Made by a program: the position numbers and the translations under genes
Assembly: GCA_949096025.1 (NCBI GenBank)
Contig: CARXKP010000001.1
Span: 1-19,591, forward strand
Length of the DNA: 19,591 nt
DNA from: an uncultured Eubacteriales bacterium
GTDB lineage: Bacteria; Bacillota; Clostridia; Christensenellales; UBA1242
Reading direction: 5' to 3'
The notes under the pieces: generated by a model
What the model saw: the letters and a program-made list of their open reading frames with translations, nothing else
What the model was told of the DNA's origin: nothing
Database searches by the model: none
Shown here: positions 1-7,282 of the stretch, piece by piece
How positions within the stretch are numbered: position 1 is the stretch's first letter
Layout of the letters: the number at the start of each line of letters is the position of its first letter

Positions 1-653
1 GGTTTATTACCACCTATTTGCTGTTATATTTAACTTTTCCATTGCTTAATATAATAATTAAAAATATAAGTCAAAATCAGCATAAACTCATAATTTTTAC
101 CTTCCTTTTCTTTTGTATGTTTATACCGCAGGTATTAAGTTTAAACTATTTTTATAATGATATAATCTGGTTTATTACCCTTTATTTTGTTGCATCGTAC
201 ATAAAATTATATGGTATAAAATTATCTTTAATAGAGGCCAGTCTTTTACTATGTTTTTGGATAATTGGATTAATCACTATTATTACGGGACAAGCTGATA
301 TATTTTCTCAAAACTCTTTTTTAATTTTTCCATTATCTATAATCCTATTTTTAATTTTTAAGAATATCAATTTTCATTCGAAGTTTATAAATCTTGTCGC
401 CTCCTCTACATTTGGGGTATACCTTATTCACGAAAACTTTTTTATTCGCTCTTGGCTATGGAGACTTACAAAACCTTTAAATCTTCAACTTTCACCCTAT
501 TTTGCTATATATGGTATTCTTATTATAATAAGTGTTTTTATTGCCTGCACTACAATAGATTTATTATATAAATACTCTGTCGGTAAATTGATAAAATCTC
601 AAATTGATAAAGTAATAAATAGATATTGCAGTAATCAAAAATCAAACAAATAA
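1..653 (+). CDS. Membrane acyltransferase, acyltransferase-3 family (3' fragment)
   Basis: The reading frame is open to the left edge, so this is the C-terminal part of a longer gene; the TTG at 18 is internal. The product is strongly hydrophobic with about six predicted membrane segments. Two stretches resemble the OafA/WecH-type acyltransferase-3 family: a Trp/Phe-Ile-x-x-Tyr-rich helix at the edge followed by a Pro-Leu-Leu-Asn turn, and TFGVYLIHENFF near codon 133, which matches the late 'FGVYLIHP' helix of that family. Members move acyl groups (often acetyl) onto cell-surface glycans or lipids at the cytoplasmic membrane. The catalytic His normally lies in the N-terminal part, which is outside the window, so activity cannot be judged. 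The gene ends in a short basic tail and is followed at once by a bidirectional terminator. The substrate is unknown. Confidence 0.72.
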   Translation, partial: FITTYLLLYLTFPLLNIIIKNISQNQHKLIIFTFLFFCMFIPQVLSLNYFYNDIIWFITLYFVASYIKLYGIKLSLIEASLLLCFWIIGLITIITGQADIFSQNSFLIFPLSIILFLIFKNINFHSKFINLVASSTFGVYLIHENFFIRSWLWRLTKPLNLQLSPYFAIYGILIIISVFIACTTIDLLYKYSVGKLIKSQIDKVINRYCSNQKSNK

Positions 654-678
654 AAAAAGATGCATATGGCATCTTTTT
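654..678. terminator. Bidirectional intrinsic terminator
   Basis: A 10-bp perfect stem (654-663 with 669-678) made of GATGC/GCATC flanked by A and T runs, with a 5-nt loop. It starts right after the acyltransferase stop codon and lies 33 bp past the end of the convergent SSB-like gene. The A and T tracts let it work on both strands. Confidence 0.85.
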
Positions 679-711
679 ACTTAATTTCTATCGGAAATAT
701 ATTGTTTTTAT

Positions 712-1383
712 TTATGCTAAATCTTGAGATGTTTCTGCCGTTTCCTCCTTATCTAGAACTTCTATTCTTTGACAAGACACCTCATAAGCAACACGCTCTT
801 CAAACTCACCCTCTTTAATTTCTTTTTTGTATACTCTTGATTGAATACGGCCTGTCAAATTAACTTTTGTCCCAACCTTTTTACTTTGAATAAATTTAGC
901 ATTTCTTCCCCAAAGAATACAAGGAATATAATCTGATTTATTAAAAGCAATACGATTTACTGCCAAAAGCACATCACATATTTGTCTATTAAAAGGAGTA
1001 GTTCTATATACTGGCTCTTTACAAATATAACCTGTTAAAGTAAGTTCATTGACACTTTTTGCACTTTCATTTTCTACAACCTCCTTTACGAAGAAGGAAA
1101 GTATTAATCTACTTTTGCCATCTATTAATTTGTTGTATGAACGAAGTTCGCCTATAAAGCATACATCATCACCCGCTTCAAGAGAAAGGTTGTAAGCTTT
1201 AACAAGTTTTTCTGAGATTGTAAAAGGAAGAGTATCATTTGCTTCAGAAAGTCTTTCAACTGACAATTTTCCTTCATAAAAATTTTCATCCTCAATTTTA
1301 TAACTTATCTCAGATTTTTCAAGTAAAGTACCTCTTATTTTGCCTCTATTATTTGGTGAGGAAACCACTGTTATATTATTCAT
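712..1383 (-). CDS. SSB-like single-stranded DNA-binding protein, probably two OB folds
   Basis: A 223-residue protein. Residues about 113-190 match a bacterial SSB OB fold: LTGYICKEPVYRTTP, a DVLLAVNR strand, IPCILWGRNAKF and VGTKVNLTGRIQSR. Residues about 10-105 seem to form a second, more divergent barrel (GKIRGTLLEKSEISY, GDDVCFIGELRSYN). SSB binds single-stranded DNA during replication and repair. The usual acidic C-terminal tip (DDDIPF type), which recruits partners to SSB, is absent; this protein ends ETSQDLA. It is therefore more likely an accessory SSB paralogue than the main replicative one. It lies 58 bp downstream of the deacetylase on the same strand. An AGGAG lies 13 nt before the ATG, which is long; an in-frame ATA three codons upstream sits closer to it, but ATG is the safer call. 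Confidence 0.7.
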   Translation of the reverse strand: MNNITVVSSPNNRGKIRGTLLEKSEISYKIEDENFYEGKLSVERLSEANDTLPFTISEKLVKAYNLSLEAGDDVCFIGELRSYNKLIDGKSRLILSFFVKEVVENESAKSVNELTLTGYICKEPVYRTTPFNRQICDVLLAVNRIAFNKSDYIPCILWGRNAKFIQSKKVGTKVNLTGRIQSRVYKKEIKEGEFEERVAYEVSCQRIEVLDKEETAETSQDLA

Positions 1384-1441
1384 TTTCTTTATGTTACTCC
1401 TTTTTTCTTTGAAAGATTATCTTTCAATTAAATTTCTCATT

Positions 1442-2206
1442 TTATTTTTTGTGTTGAATTCCGTTTGCATCAATTGTATAACCTTCTTTGTAAATCAATT
1501 CTCCTACGCTTGTAACTTTATAACCACTCTTTGTAAGATAATCTAAAGTAAGTCTTACCGAATCAATGACATTATCTGCATTGTTATGCATTAAGATAAT
1601 TGAACCATTGCCAGCTTTCTTCATTACCCTCGATGTAACCTCTCCCGCAGACAATCCTTTCCAGTCAAGACTATCTACATCCCATTGAATTGGAATTAAT
1701 CCAAGTTCACTGCAAGTTTCAATGAGAGTATTGTTATAAGAACCATAAGGAGGACGAAAAACCTCAACCTTTTTATTTGTTATGGCAGTAATTTTCGACA
1801 TAGATGTTTCAAGTTCACTTCTTACTGTATCCTTGTTTAATTTTGCCATATCTGGATGGGTATTTGAGTGCGTACCTATCTCAAGACCTGCTTCATCTAT
1901 TGCTTTAACCATTTCTGGATATTTATCTACCCAAAAACCGACTAAAAAGAATGTTGCAGTGCAGTTATATTCGGCTAGCACGTCTATAATCTGCTCTGTT
2001 TTATCGGCTCCCCAGGCGGCATCAAAAGAAATGGCAACTTGTTTTTGTTCAGTATCAACTTTATATACAGGAACAAGTCTTGAAGAAGACCCAAACCAAA
2101 CAAGTGCGGCAGCGTGTCCTTCAAAAGAGATTGCAAGAAGAACCACTACAGAAACCATAACCAAAAAGATTTTGATTGTTTTTGATTTGATAACACAAAA
2201 TGGCAT
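1442..2206 (-). CDS. Membrane-anchored polysaccharide deacetylase (PdaB-like NodB domain)
   Basis: A 254-residue protein with an N-terminal membrane anchor or signal (about residues 12-33, ending HAAA), then a NodB/CE4 deacetylase domain. Visible motifs are SFDAAWG (61-66), THSNTH (112-117, two metal-binding His), RPPYG (151-155), SLDWKG (179-184) and ILMHN (204-208). These enzymes remove N-acetyl groups from peptidoglycan or other surface glycans outside the membrane. The first motif has a single Asp where classical enzymes have TFDDG, as in the PdaB/sporulation-type group, so the metal site is not canonical. The frame extends to a TTG at 2314, but no ribosome binding site precedes it; the ATG at 2206 has GAGG 6 nt upstream and gives a proper signal sequence. 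A sporulation or cell-wall role is inferred, not shown. Confidence 0.87.
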   Translation of the reverse strand: MPFCVIKSKTIKIFLVMVSVVVLLAISFEGHAAALVWFGSSSRLVPVYKVDTEQKQVAISFDAAWGADKTEQIIDVLAEYNCTATFFLVGFWVDKYPEMVKAIDEAGLEIGTHSNTHPDMAKLNKDTVRSELETSMSKITAITNKKVEVFRPPYGSYNNTLIETCSELGLIPIQWDVDSLDWKGLSAGEVTSRVMKKAGNGSIILMHNNADNVIDSVRLTLDYLTKSGYKVTSVGELIYKEGYTIDANGIQHKK

Positions 2207-2223
2207 TATTAGCCTCGCTTTTA

Positions 2224-2251
2224 ATGATAAGATATTTTTTAAAATATGCAA
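2224..2251 (-). promoter_or_regulatory. Possible promoter of the deacetylase gene
   Basis: Read on the minus strand, TTGCAT (2251-2246) is followed after 16 nt by TATCAT (2229-2224). Transcription would start close to 2217, just before the GAGG ribosome binding site. The 5' leader would be very short, and other weak matches lie further upstream, so this is tentative. Confidence 0.3.
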
Positions 2252-2360
2252 ATGAGAAAAATGGTAAAAATGTACGAAAAATGTTTGAAATGCAAGATTT
2301 TTTCTTATCTGCAATATGTATATTAGACTATTTATAAAAAAATTACATTTTTCGCAAATA

Positions 2361-2389
2361 AAAAAGAGAGGGAAGTCCCCACTCTTTTT
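2361..2389 (-). terminator. Intrinsic terminator after gyrA
   Basis: AAAAAGAG (2361-2368) pairs with CTCTTTTT (2382-2389), with an inner GGGA/TCCC helix. It lies 15 bp beyond the gyrA stop codon and supplies a U-tract on the minus strand. It separates the topoisomerase operon from the deacetylase and SSB-like pair. Confidence 0.88.
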
Positions 2390-2403
2390 ATTACTTCAAA
2401 TTT

Positions 2404-4896
2404 TTAAATTAATTTATTAATCGAAAAGAAATTCTTTTTAATTATCTCGTTACCGCTTGCTGTTCTTTCACTATTTGGAAGTTTCTTTGTTTCAAGTGGA
2501 AGTATCTTAAGCCCAAAGTCAACAGCAAGTGTTATATCTCCATTTGCTTGAGTTGCATAGGCAACAGATTTAGCATTCTTTGCAAATGAAACATATTTCA
2601 ATCCCTTTCTGTATCTTGCTGATAATGGGAATTGGTCGACTTTCATCTTCTTTATATATCCATTTTCAGTAACAACCACAATGTGAGAGAAATCAATTTG
2701 TGATGCGAAGATAACATAATCATTTTCATCAAGATTTATTCCCCTTACTCCACCAGAAATTCTGCCTTGTGTTGGAATATCTGTCTTTTCAAAGTTGAGC
2801 GAAATTCCATATTTAGTAAGCATAAGGATACTTTTATCTTTCTTATCAAATTCAACTGCAATAACTTCATCTTCATCACCAAGTTTACATACTTGATAGA
2901 ATGCCTTAGCAGTTATAAGTTCTTTAGCTTCGCTCTTCTTAACCATTCCATTCTTGGTCATTATTAAAATACTACCACTCTCTTCTGCTTTTAAAATTGC
3001 AACTGGCGTTTCATTTAAAGAAATATTGTTATCTATTGAAAGTAAAGAATTTCCCTTATCTCTCCATTTACATTCTTTTATCTCTGATGCTTTGCGTTTA
3101 ATCACATTACCAAGGCTGGTATAAATAAGAATAGTATCATTAGCATTGAAGTTTGCAACTTGCTTTGGAAGGTCACTTATAGTTGTATTATCTCCTATAG
3201 TCTTTTGTGACATAGCATAATTTTTGGTAGTAACTTTCTTTACCGTACCCTCAGCAGAAATAGCAAATACATAAGGTTTTGTATCTACAACCTCTTCTTC
3301 CTCTTTAATCTTTTCAAGTTTAACCTCACTGCTTGACATAATAACCGTCTTACGATGAGAATTATAGTTGCGTTTAATTTCAAGTAATTCTTTCTTTACA
3401 ATCTCATATTGAAGTTTTTTAGAGGCAATAATTGCTTCGTATTCCTTGATTTTTGCTTTTAACTCTTTAAGTTCCTCTTCAAGTTTATTTACTTCAAGAT
3501 GAACAAGACGAGCAAGACGCATATCAAGAATTGCCTGAGCCTGTTTTTCAGATAACTTAAACTTATCACGAAGTCTTTGTTTTGCCTCACTAGTAGTTGC
3601 AGACTTTTTAATTATCTTAATAACATCATCAATGTTTTTAATAGCAATTAAAAGACCTTCTACAATATGCGCGCGTTCTCTGGCAATATTTAAGTCATAT
3701 TTTGTTCTTCTTAAGATTATTTCTCTTTGGTACTGAGCATAATATGAAATAATATCAAGAAGGCTTAAAAGTTTTGGCTTTCCGTCAGCAATAGCAACCA
3801 TATTAATTCCATAAGAGATTTGAAGATTGGTTGATTTAAAGAGATATTCAAGTATTTTTTGAGGATTTGCATCTTTTTTAAGCCTAATAACCCCTCTCAT
3901 ACCTGTTCTATCAGACTCATCTCTTATCTCAGTAATGGCTGATATTTTTTCTTTATTTGTTTCTTTAAGTTCTGCTATCTTTTGAAGAAGTTGCGCCTTG
4001 TTTACCTGATAAGGTATTTCTGTGATTATAAGAGAACTCTTATCGCCATTTTTTTCAATACCAACTTTAGCACGAATAAGAATCTTACCCTTTCCAGTCC
4101 TATATGCCTGTTCAAGTCCTCCGTCTGGTGAAATTACAATACCACCAGAAGGAAAATCAGGGGCTTTGATTATCTTCATCATCTCTTCAATTTTAATATT
4201 TGGGTTATTAATATAAGCAACAACACCGTCAATAGTTTCCCCTACATTGTGAGGAGGAATATTTGTGGCAACACCAACCGCAATTCCGTAGGCGCCATTA
4301 ATAAGAAGATTAGGAAATCTTCCTGGGAACATATCTGGCTCTTTTAACGAGTCATCAAAGTTTAAACTCCACCTTACTGTATCCTTTTCAAGGTCACGCA
4401 TAAGTTCTATCGCAAGCGGGGTCATTCTCGCCTCAGTATAACGCATAGCCGCTGGGCTATCTCCGTCAACCGAACCAAAGTTTCCGTGACCGTCTACAAG
4501 TGGCGCTCTTAAAACCCATTCTTGTGCCATACGACACATTGCATCATATACTGATGTATCTCCGTGTGGATGATATTTACCAAGGCAATCACCGACAATT
4601 CTCGCAGACTTTCTAAATGGCTTGTCCGGAGTTACACCAAGTTCCATCATAGCATAAAGAATTCTTCTTTGAACTGGTTTTAATCCATCTTCAACACGAG
4701 GCAATGCTCTATCCATAACTACGTGTTCTGTATAAGGAATCATTGAGTCGTGAATTACATCACTCATATTTCTGAATATGATACCACTCTTGCCACCACC
4801 ATAAGAAGAAACGGTGTTTAACTCCTCTTCTCCTTCTTTTTCAGGTTCATCTCCCATATCCATTTTTTCTTGCTCAATATTTTCTTCGTTTTGCAT
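2404..4896 (-). CDS. gyrA: Type IIA topoisomerase subunit A (DNA gyrase A / Topo IV A)
   Basis: An 830-residue breakage-reunion subunit. It carries the winged-helix core with KYHPHGDTSVYDAM (quinolone-region Ser83 and Asp87 equivalents are Thr and Asp), the catalytic Tyr at residue 153 in AMRYTEARM, a coiled coil around residues 400-520, and a C-terminal beta-pinwheel with about six blades (YVFAISAEGTVKK, ILIYTSLGNVIK, ILIMTKNGMVKK, ILMLTKYG, IVVVTENGYIKK, ITLAVDFGLK). With subunit B it passes one duplex through another to control supercoiling and unlink chromosomes. The blade-1 position of the GyrA box (QRRGGKG type, needed for DNA wrapping) reads SQKTIGDN, so a canonical box is missing. The N-terminus has an extra Glu-rich stretch of about 25 residues, and the usual YAMSVIVGRALPDV reads YTEHVVMDRALPRV. 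Gyrase is a reasonable call, but a topoisomerase IV-like or third-type pair is possible. AGGAG precedes the ATG. Confidence 0.85.
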   Translation of the reverse strand: MQNEENIEQEKMDMGDEPEKEGEEELNTVSSYGGGKSGIIFRNMSDVIHDSMIPYTEHVVMDRALPRVEDGLKPVQRRILYAMMELGVTPDKPFRKSARIVGDCLGKYHPHGDTSVYDAMCRMAQEWVLRAPLVDGHGNFGSVDGDSPAAMRYTEARMTPLAIELMRDLEKDTVRWSLNFDDSLKEPDMFPGRFPNLLINGAYGIAVGVATNIPPHNVGETIDGVVAYINNPNIKIEEMMKIIKAPDFPSGGIVISPDGGLEQAYRTGKGKILIRAKVGIEKNGDKSSLIITEIPYQVNKAQLLQKIAELKETNKEKISAITEIRDESDRTGMRGVIRLKKDANPQKILEYLFKSTNLQISYGINMVAIADGKPKLLSLLDIISYYAQYQREIILRRTKYDLNIARERAHIVEGLLIAIKNIDDVIKIIKKSATTSEAKQRLRDKFKLSEKQAQAILDMRLARLVHLEVNKLEEELKELKAKIKEYEAIIASKKLQYEIVKKELLEIKRNYNSHRKTVIMSSSEVKLEKIKEEEEVVDTKPYVFAISAEGTVKKVTTKNYAMSQKTIGDNTTISDLPKQVANFNANDTILIYTSLGNVIKRKASEIKECKWRDKGNSLLSIDNNISLNETPVAILKAEESGSILIMTKNGMVKKSEAKELITAKAFYQVCKLGDEDEVIAVEFDKKDKSILMLTKYGISLNFEKTDIPTQGRISGGVRGINLDENDYVIFASQIDFSHIVVVTENGYIKKMKVDQFPLSARYRKGLKYVSFAKNAKSVAYATQANGDITLAVDFGLKILPLETKKLPNSERTASGNEIIKKNFFSINKLI

Positions 4897-4999
4897 AATT
4901 GCTCCTAATTATTGTTGTATCAGTAATTTTTGAATTTATTTTTCTAATTCATTAGATAATGATAAGTAAGAAAATAAATCAGTAATAAAAGCCTAAGGC
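4897..4999 (-). other. gyrB-gyrA intergenic spacer with inverted repeats
   Basis: A 103-bp spacer inside the operon. Next to the gyrB stop codon lies a short GC hairpin (4989-4993 with 4997-5001). Further on is a longer AT-rich imperfect inverted repeat: 4934-4945 pairs with 4969-4979, one base bulged, and an inner 6-bp stem joins 4949-4954 to 4957-4962. No convincing promoter or U-tract terminator is visible, so co-transcription of gyrB and gyrA is expected, with possible processing or attenuation here. Confidence 0.4.
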
Positions 5000-6952
5000 T
5001 TACATTTTCTTATAATTTTTAAAGAATTCATCTTCTCTGTCAAAATTTGCGTGTTTGTTAATATATTTTTTTCTCGCCTCAATATCATCACCCATAAGAG
5101 TTGTAACCATTTTTTCAGCCTCAGCAGCATCATCAATGGTAACTTGAATAAGGCTACGCTTCTCTGGGTCAAGAGTAGTTTCCCAAAGTTGCTCGGCATT
5201 CATTTCACCAAGACCTTTATATCTTTGAAGTCCATAGTTTCTTCCTGCTCTTTCAATCGCTTCTGGAAGTTCTAAATCAGAGTAAACATATTCAACATAG
5301 TCTTTCTTGTAAATTTTATAAAGTGGAGGAAGTCCAATATAGACGTGACCCTCATTAATAAGTGACCTCATATATCTATAGAAGAATGTAAGAAGTATTG
5401 CTCTAATATGTGCACCGTCTTGATCGGCATCGCTAAGGATGATGACCTTATGATATCTAAGTGAACTTAAATCCATATCATCACCAATACCTGCATTTAA
5501 TGCTGAGATAATAGTTCTAATTTCCTCATTAGCAAGAACCTGGTCAATTCTTTTCTTTTCAGCATTTAATGGCTTACCTCTTAAAGGAAGTATTGCCTGA
5601 AAACGCCTATCTCTACCTTGTTTTGCTGTACCGCCCGCAGAATCTCCTTCAACGATAAAAAGTTCACATTGCTCACTCTTTTTAGAAGAGGCAGCAGCAA
5701 GTTTACCAACAAGGTTAAAGTTTTCAGCATTATTCTTTGCTCTTGCCAGTTCCTTTGCCTTTTTTGCACTCTCTCTAACCTTTGCCGCACCTTTTGCCTT
5801 TCCAATGATTATTTCACCAGTAGAAAGCATTTTCTTTTCACCAAAAATACGGCTCAATTCTTTAATAGTAAGACTTTCAACAAGAGTTTTAGCTTCAGGA
5901 TTTCCAAGTTTTGTTTTTGTTTGCCCTTCAAACTGAACATTATTCATTTTAATGCTTAAAACTACTGTTAACCCCTCTCTAAAATCTTCACCAAAAAAGT
6001 TTGCCTCTTTTTCTTTAAGATAATTGTTCGTTCTAGCAAAATCATTTAAAACTTTTGTATAAGCTGACCTAAAACCAGTTTCGTGAGTTCCTCCCTCAAC
6101 GGTTGGAATATTATTTACAAAAGAGAAAGAATTTTCTGTATAACTATCTGTATAGATTAAAGCAACTTCAAGGTCAAAATTCTTGTCTTCGGCGTGAAAA
6201 TATATAGGTTTTGAAAAGAGTTTTGTTTTTCCCTCTACCAGGTATTCAGTAAAATCTGCTATTCCACCCTCATAATGATATTTTTCTTCGCGATTTTCAA
6301 TTAAATCGGTAAGTTCAATCTTTAAACCTTTATTAAGAAAAGCAAGTTCTCTTGCACGTGTACAAATTGTATCAAAGTTAAATTTCAAATTTCCAAACAT
6401 TGCACTATCTGGAAGGAAGGTAACAAGCGTTCCACTCTTTTTAGTCTTTCCTACAAGTTTTAAAGGCTCTTTTGCAATACCGCTATGCATTTTTCCATTT
6501 TCATCTTGGTAAGAATGGAAACCAACAAAATACTCTTTTCCGTCCTTATAGACAGTAACATTACACCATTTTGAAAGTGCATTAGTAACTGAAGCACCAA
6601 CACCGTGCAAACCACCAGAGAATTTATAATTTTCATTATTAAATTTACCACCTGCGTGAAGAGTAGTATAAACTACCTCTACACCAGACTTATGAAGAGT
6701 TGGATGATTGTCTACTGGAATACCACGACCATTATCCTCAACAGTTACAGAGCCGTCAGTGTTTAATGTAATTTTGATAGTATCTCCGTGACCATTTGAA
6801 ATTTCATCTATAGCATTGTCTACAATTTCCCATAATAAATGATGCATTCCTTTTGAGCCTGTTGTACCAATATACATACCAGGTCTAAGACGAACAGCAT
6901 CAAGTCCTTCAAGTACGACTATGTCTTTGGCATTATAATCTTTCTCTTCCAT
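5000..6952 (-). CDS. gyrB: Type IIA topoisomerase subunit B (DNA gyrase B / Topo IV B)
   Basis: A 650-residue ATPase subunit of normal length. The GHKL ATPase shows EIVDNAIDE (Glu base and Mg-binding Asn), DNGRGIP and GGLHGVGASVTNALS. The transducer has QFEGQTKTKLGNPEA, and the TOPRIM domain has VEGDSAGG, AILPLRGKPLN and SDADQDGAHI (acidic Mg2+ site). The C-terminus has GLQRYKGLGEMNAEQLWETT. It closes an ATP-driven clamp and works with subunit A. Gyrase-like details (TKTKLGN, no insertion) and topoisomerase IV-like details (MFGNLKFNFDTICTRARELAFLNKGLKIEL) are mixed, so the pair cannot be assigned firmly. The gene is not next to dnaA, dnaN or recF, unlike the usual oriC-proximal gyrB. The start is supported by AGGAG 6 nt upstream, and a strong promoter lies at 7086-7114. 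Confidence 0.9.
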   Translation of the reverse strand: MEEKDYNAKDIVVLEGLDAVRLRPGMYIGTTGSKGMHHLLWEIVDNAIDEISNGHGDTIKITLNTDGSVTVEDNGRGIPVDNHPTLHKSGVEVVYTTLHAGGKFNNENYKFSGGLHGVGASVTNALSKWCNVTVYKDGKEYFVGFHSYQDENGKMHSGIAKEPLKLVGKTKKSGTLVTFLPDSAMFGNLKFNFDTICTRARELAFLNKGLKIELTDLIENREEKYHYEGGIADFTEYLVEGKTKLFSKPIYFHAEDKNFDLEVALIYTDSYTENSFSFVNNIPTVEGGTHETGFRSAYTKVLNDFARTNNYLKEKEANFFGEDFREGLTVVLSIKMNNVQFEGQTKTKLGNPEAKTLVESLTIKELSRIFGEKKMLSTGEIIIGKAKGAAKVRESAKKAKELARAKNNAENFNLVGKLAAASSKKSEQCELFIVEGDSAGGTAKQGRDRRFQAILPLRGKPLNAEKKRIDQVLANEEIRTIISALNAGIGDDMDLSSLRYHKVIILSDADQDGAHIRAILLTFFYRYMRSLINEGHVYIGLPPLYKIYKKDYVEYVYSDLELPEAIERAGRNYGLQRYKGLGEMNAEQLWETTLDPEKRSLIQVTIDDAAEAEKMVTTLMGDDIEARKKYINKHANFDREDEFFKNYKKM

Positions 6953-6992
6953 TTCAACTCCTGCAATTTTTGACCATAAAAAATAATAGAAA

Positions 6993-7011
6993 AGTAAATT
7001 TAAAATTTACT
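6993..7011. promoter_or_regulatory. Perfect AT-only palindrome in the gyrB leader
   Basis: A 19-bp perfect inverted repeat (AGTAAATTT, one central A, AAATTTACT). It lies between the gyrB promoter and the gyrB start codon, 41 bp upstream of the ATG. It could be an operator or an RNA hairpin followed by a U-rich run on the minus strand. No known regulator is recognised. Confidence 0.4.
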
Positions 7012-7085
7012 CTTTTTTCTAAAATAATTTCTCAACTTAAAAATAAAAGTGGAAATATTAAAATTTTTTTACAATCGTTTTAATA

Positions 7086-7114
7086 ATTATAATTTATTTA
7101 ATTTTATTTGTCAA
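7086..7114 (-). promoter_or_regulatory. Consensus sigma-A promoter of gyrB-gyrA
   Basis: On the minus strand a perfect TTGACA (7114-7109), a 17-nt spacer and a perfect TATAAT (7091-7086). The predicted start is near 7079, leaving a leader of about 127 nt before gyrB. It is the best promoter match in the window. Confidence 0.85.
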
Positions 7115-7128
7115 ATATATTATTAAAA

Positions 7129-7157
7129 TTGAAATTACTATGCTCTATTTTTATATT
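7129..7157 (+). promoter_or_regulatory. Probable sigma-A promoter of murG
   Basis: TTGAAA (7129-7134), a 17-nt spacer and TATATT (7152-7157). Its -35 box is only 14 bp from the -35 box of the divergent gyrB promoter. The expected 5' leader is about 120 nt and contains the inverted repeat at 7240-7281. Confidence 0.6.
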
Positions 7158-7239
7158 CATTGTTTTAAATAATCACAGTTTTTGTTTTGTATATTTATTC
7201 ATAAAATCGCATAATTATAAAGATAATAAAAGGCTAAAT

Positions 7240-7281
7240 AATTTTACCTATAATTTCATACAATATAAAAGAGGTAAAATT
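7240..7281 (+). promoter_or_regulatory. Inverted repeat that would bury the murG Shine-Dalgarno
   Basis: AATTTTACC (7240-7248) is perfectly complementary to GGTAAAATT (7273-7281). The 3' arm includes the last two G of the GAGG ribosome binding site (7271-7274), and the loop is 24 nt. A TATAAT-like hexamer (7249-7254) lies in the loop; if it served as a -10 element, its shorter transcript would lack the 5' arm and escape the hairpin. Confidence 0.4.
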
Positions 7282-7282
7282 T

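Noticed and set aside
1782..2255. 157-codon plus-strand frame
   Set aside because: It lies wholly antisense to the deacetylase gene, which has clear catalytic motifs; a shadow frame.
2207..2314. Upstream extension of the deacetylase to a TTG
   Set aside because: No Shine-Dalgarno, and the added residues would place the signal sequence internally; the ATG at 2206 fits better.
4897..4999. Chromosome replication origin near gyrB-gyrA
   Set aside because: No DnaA-box cluster seen, and dnaA, dnaN and recF are absent from the neighbourhood.
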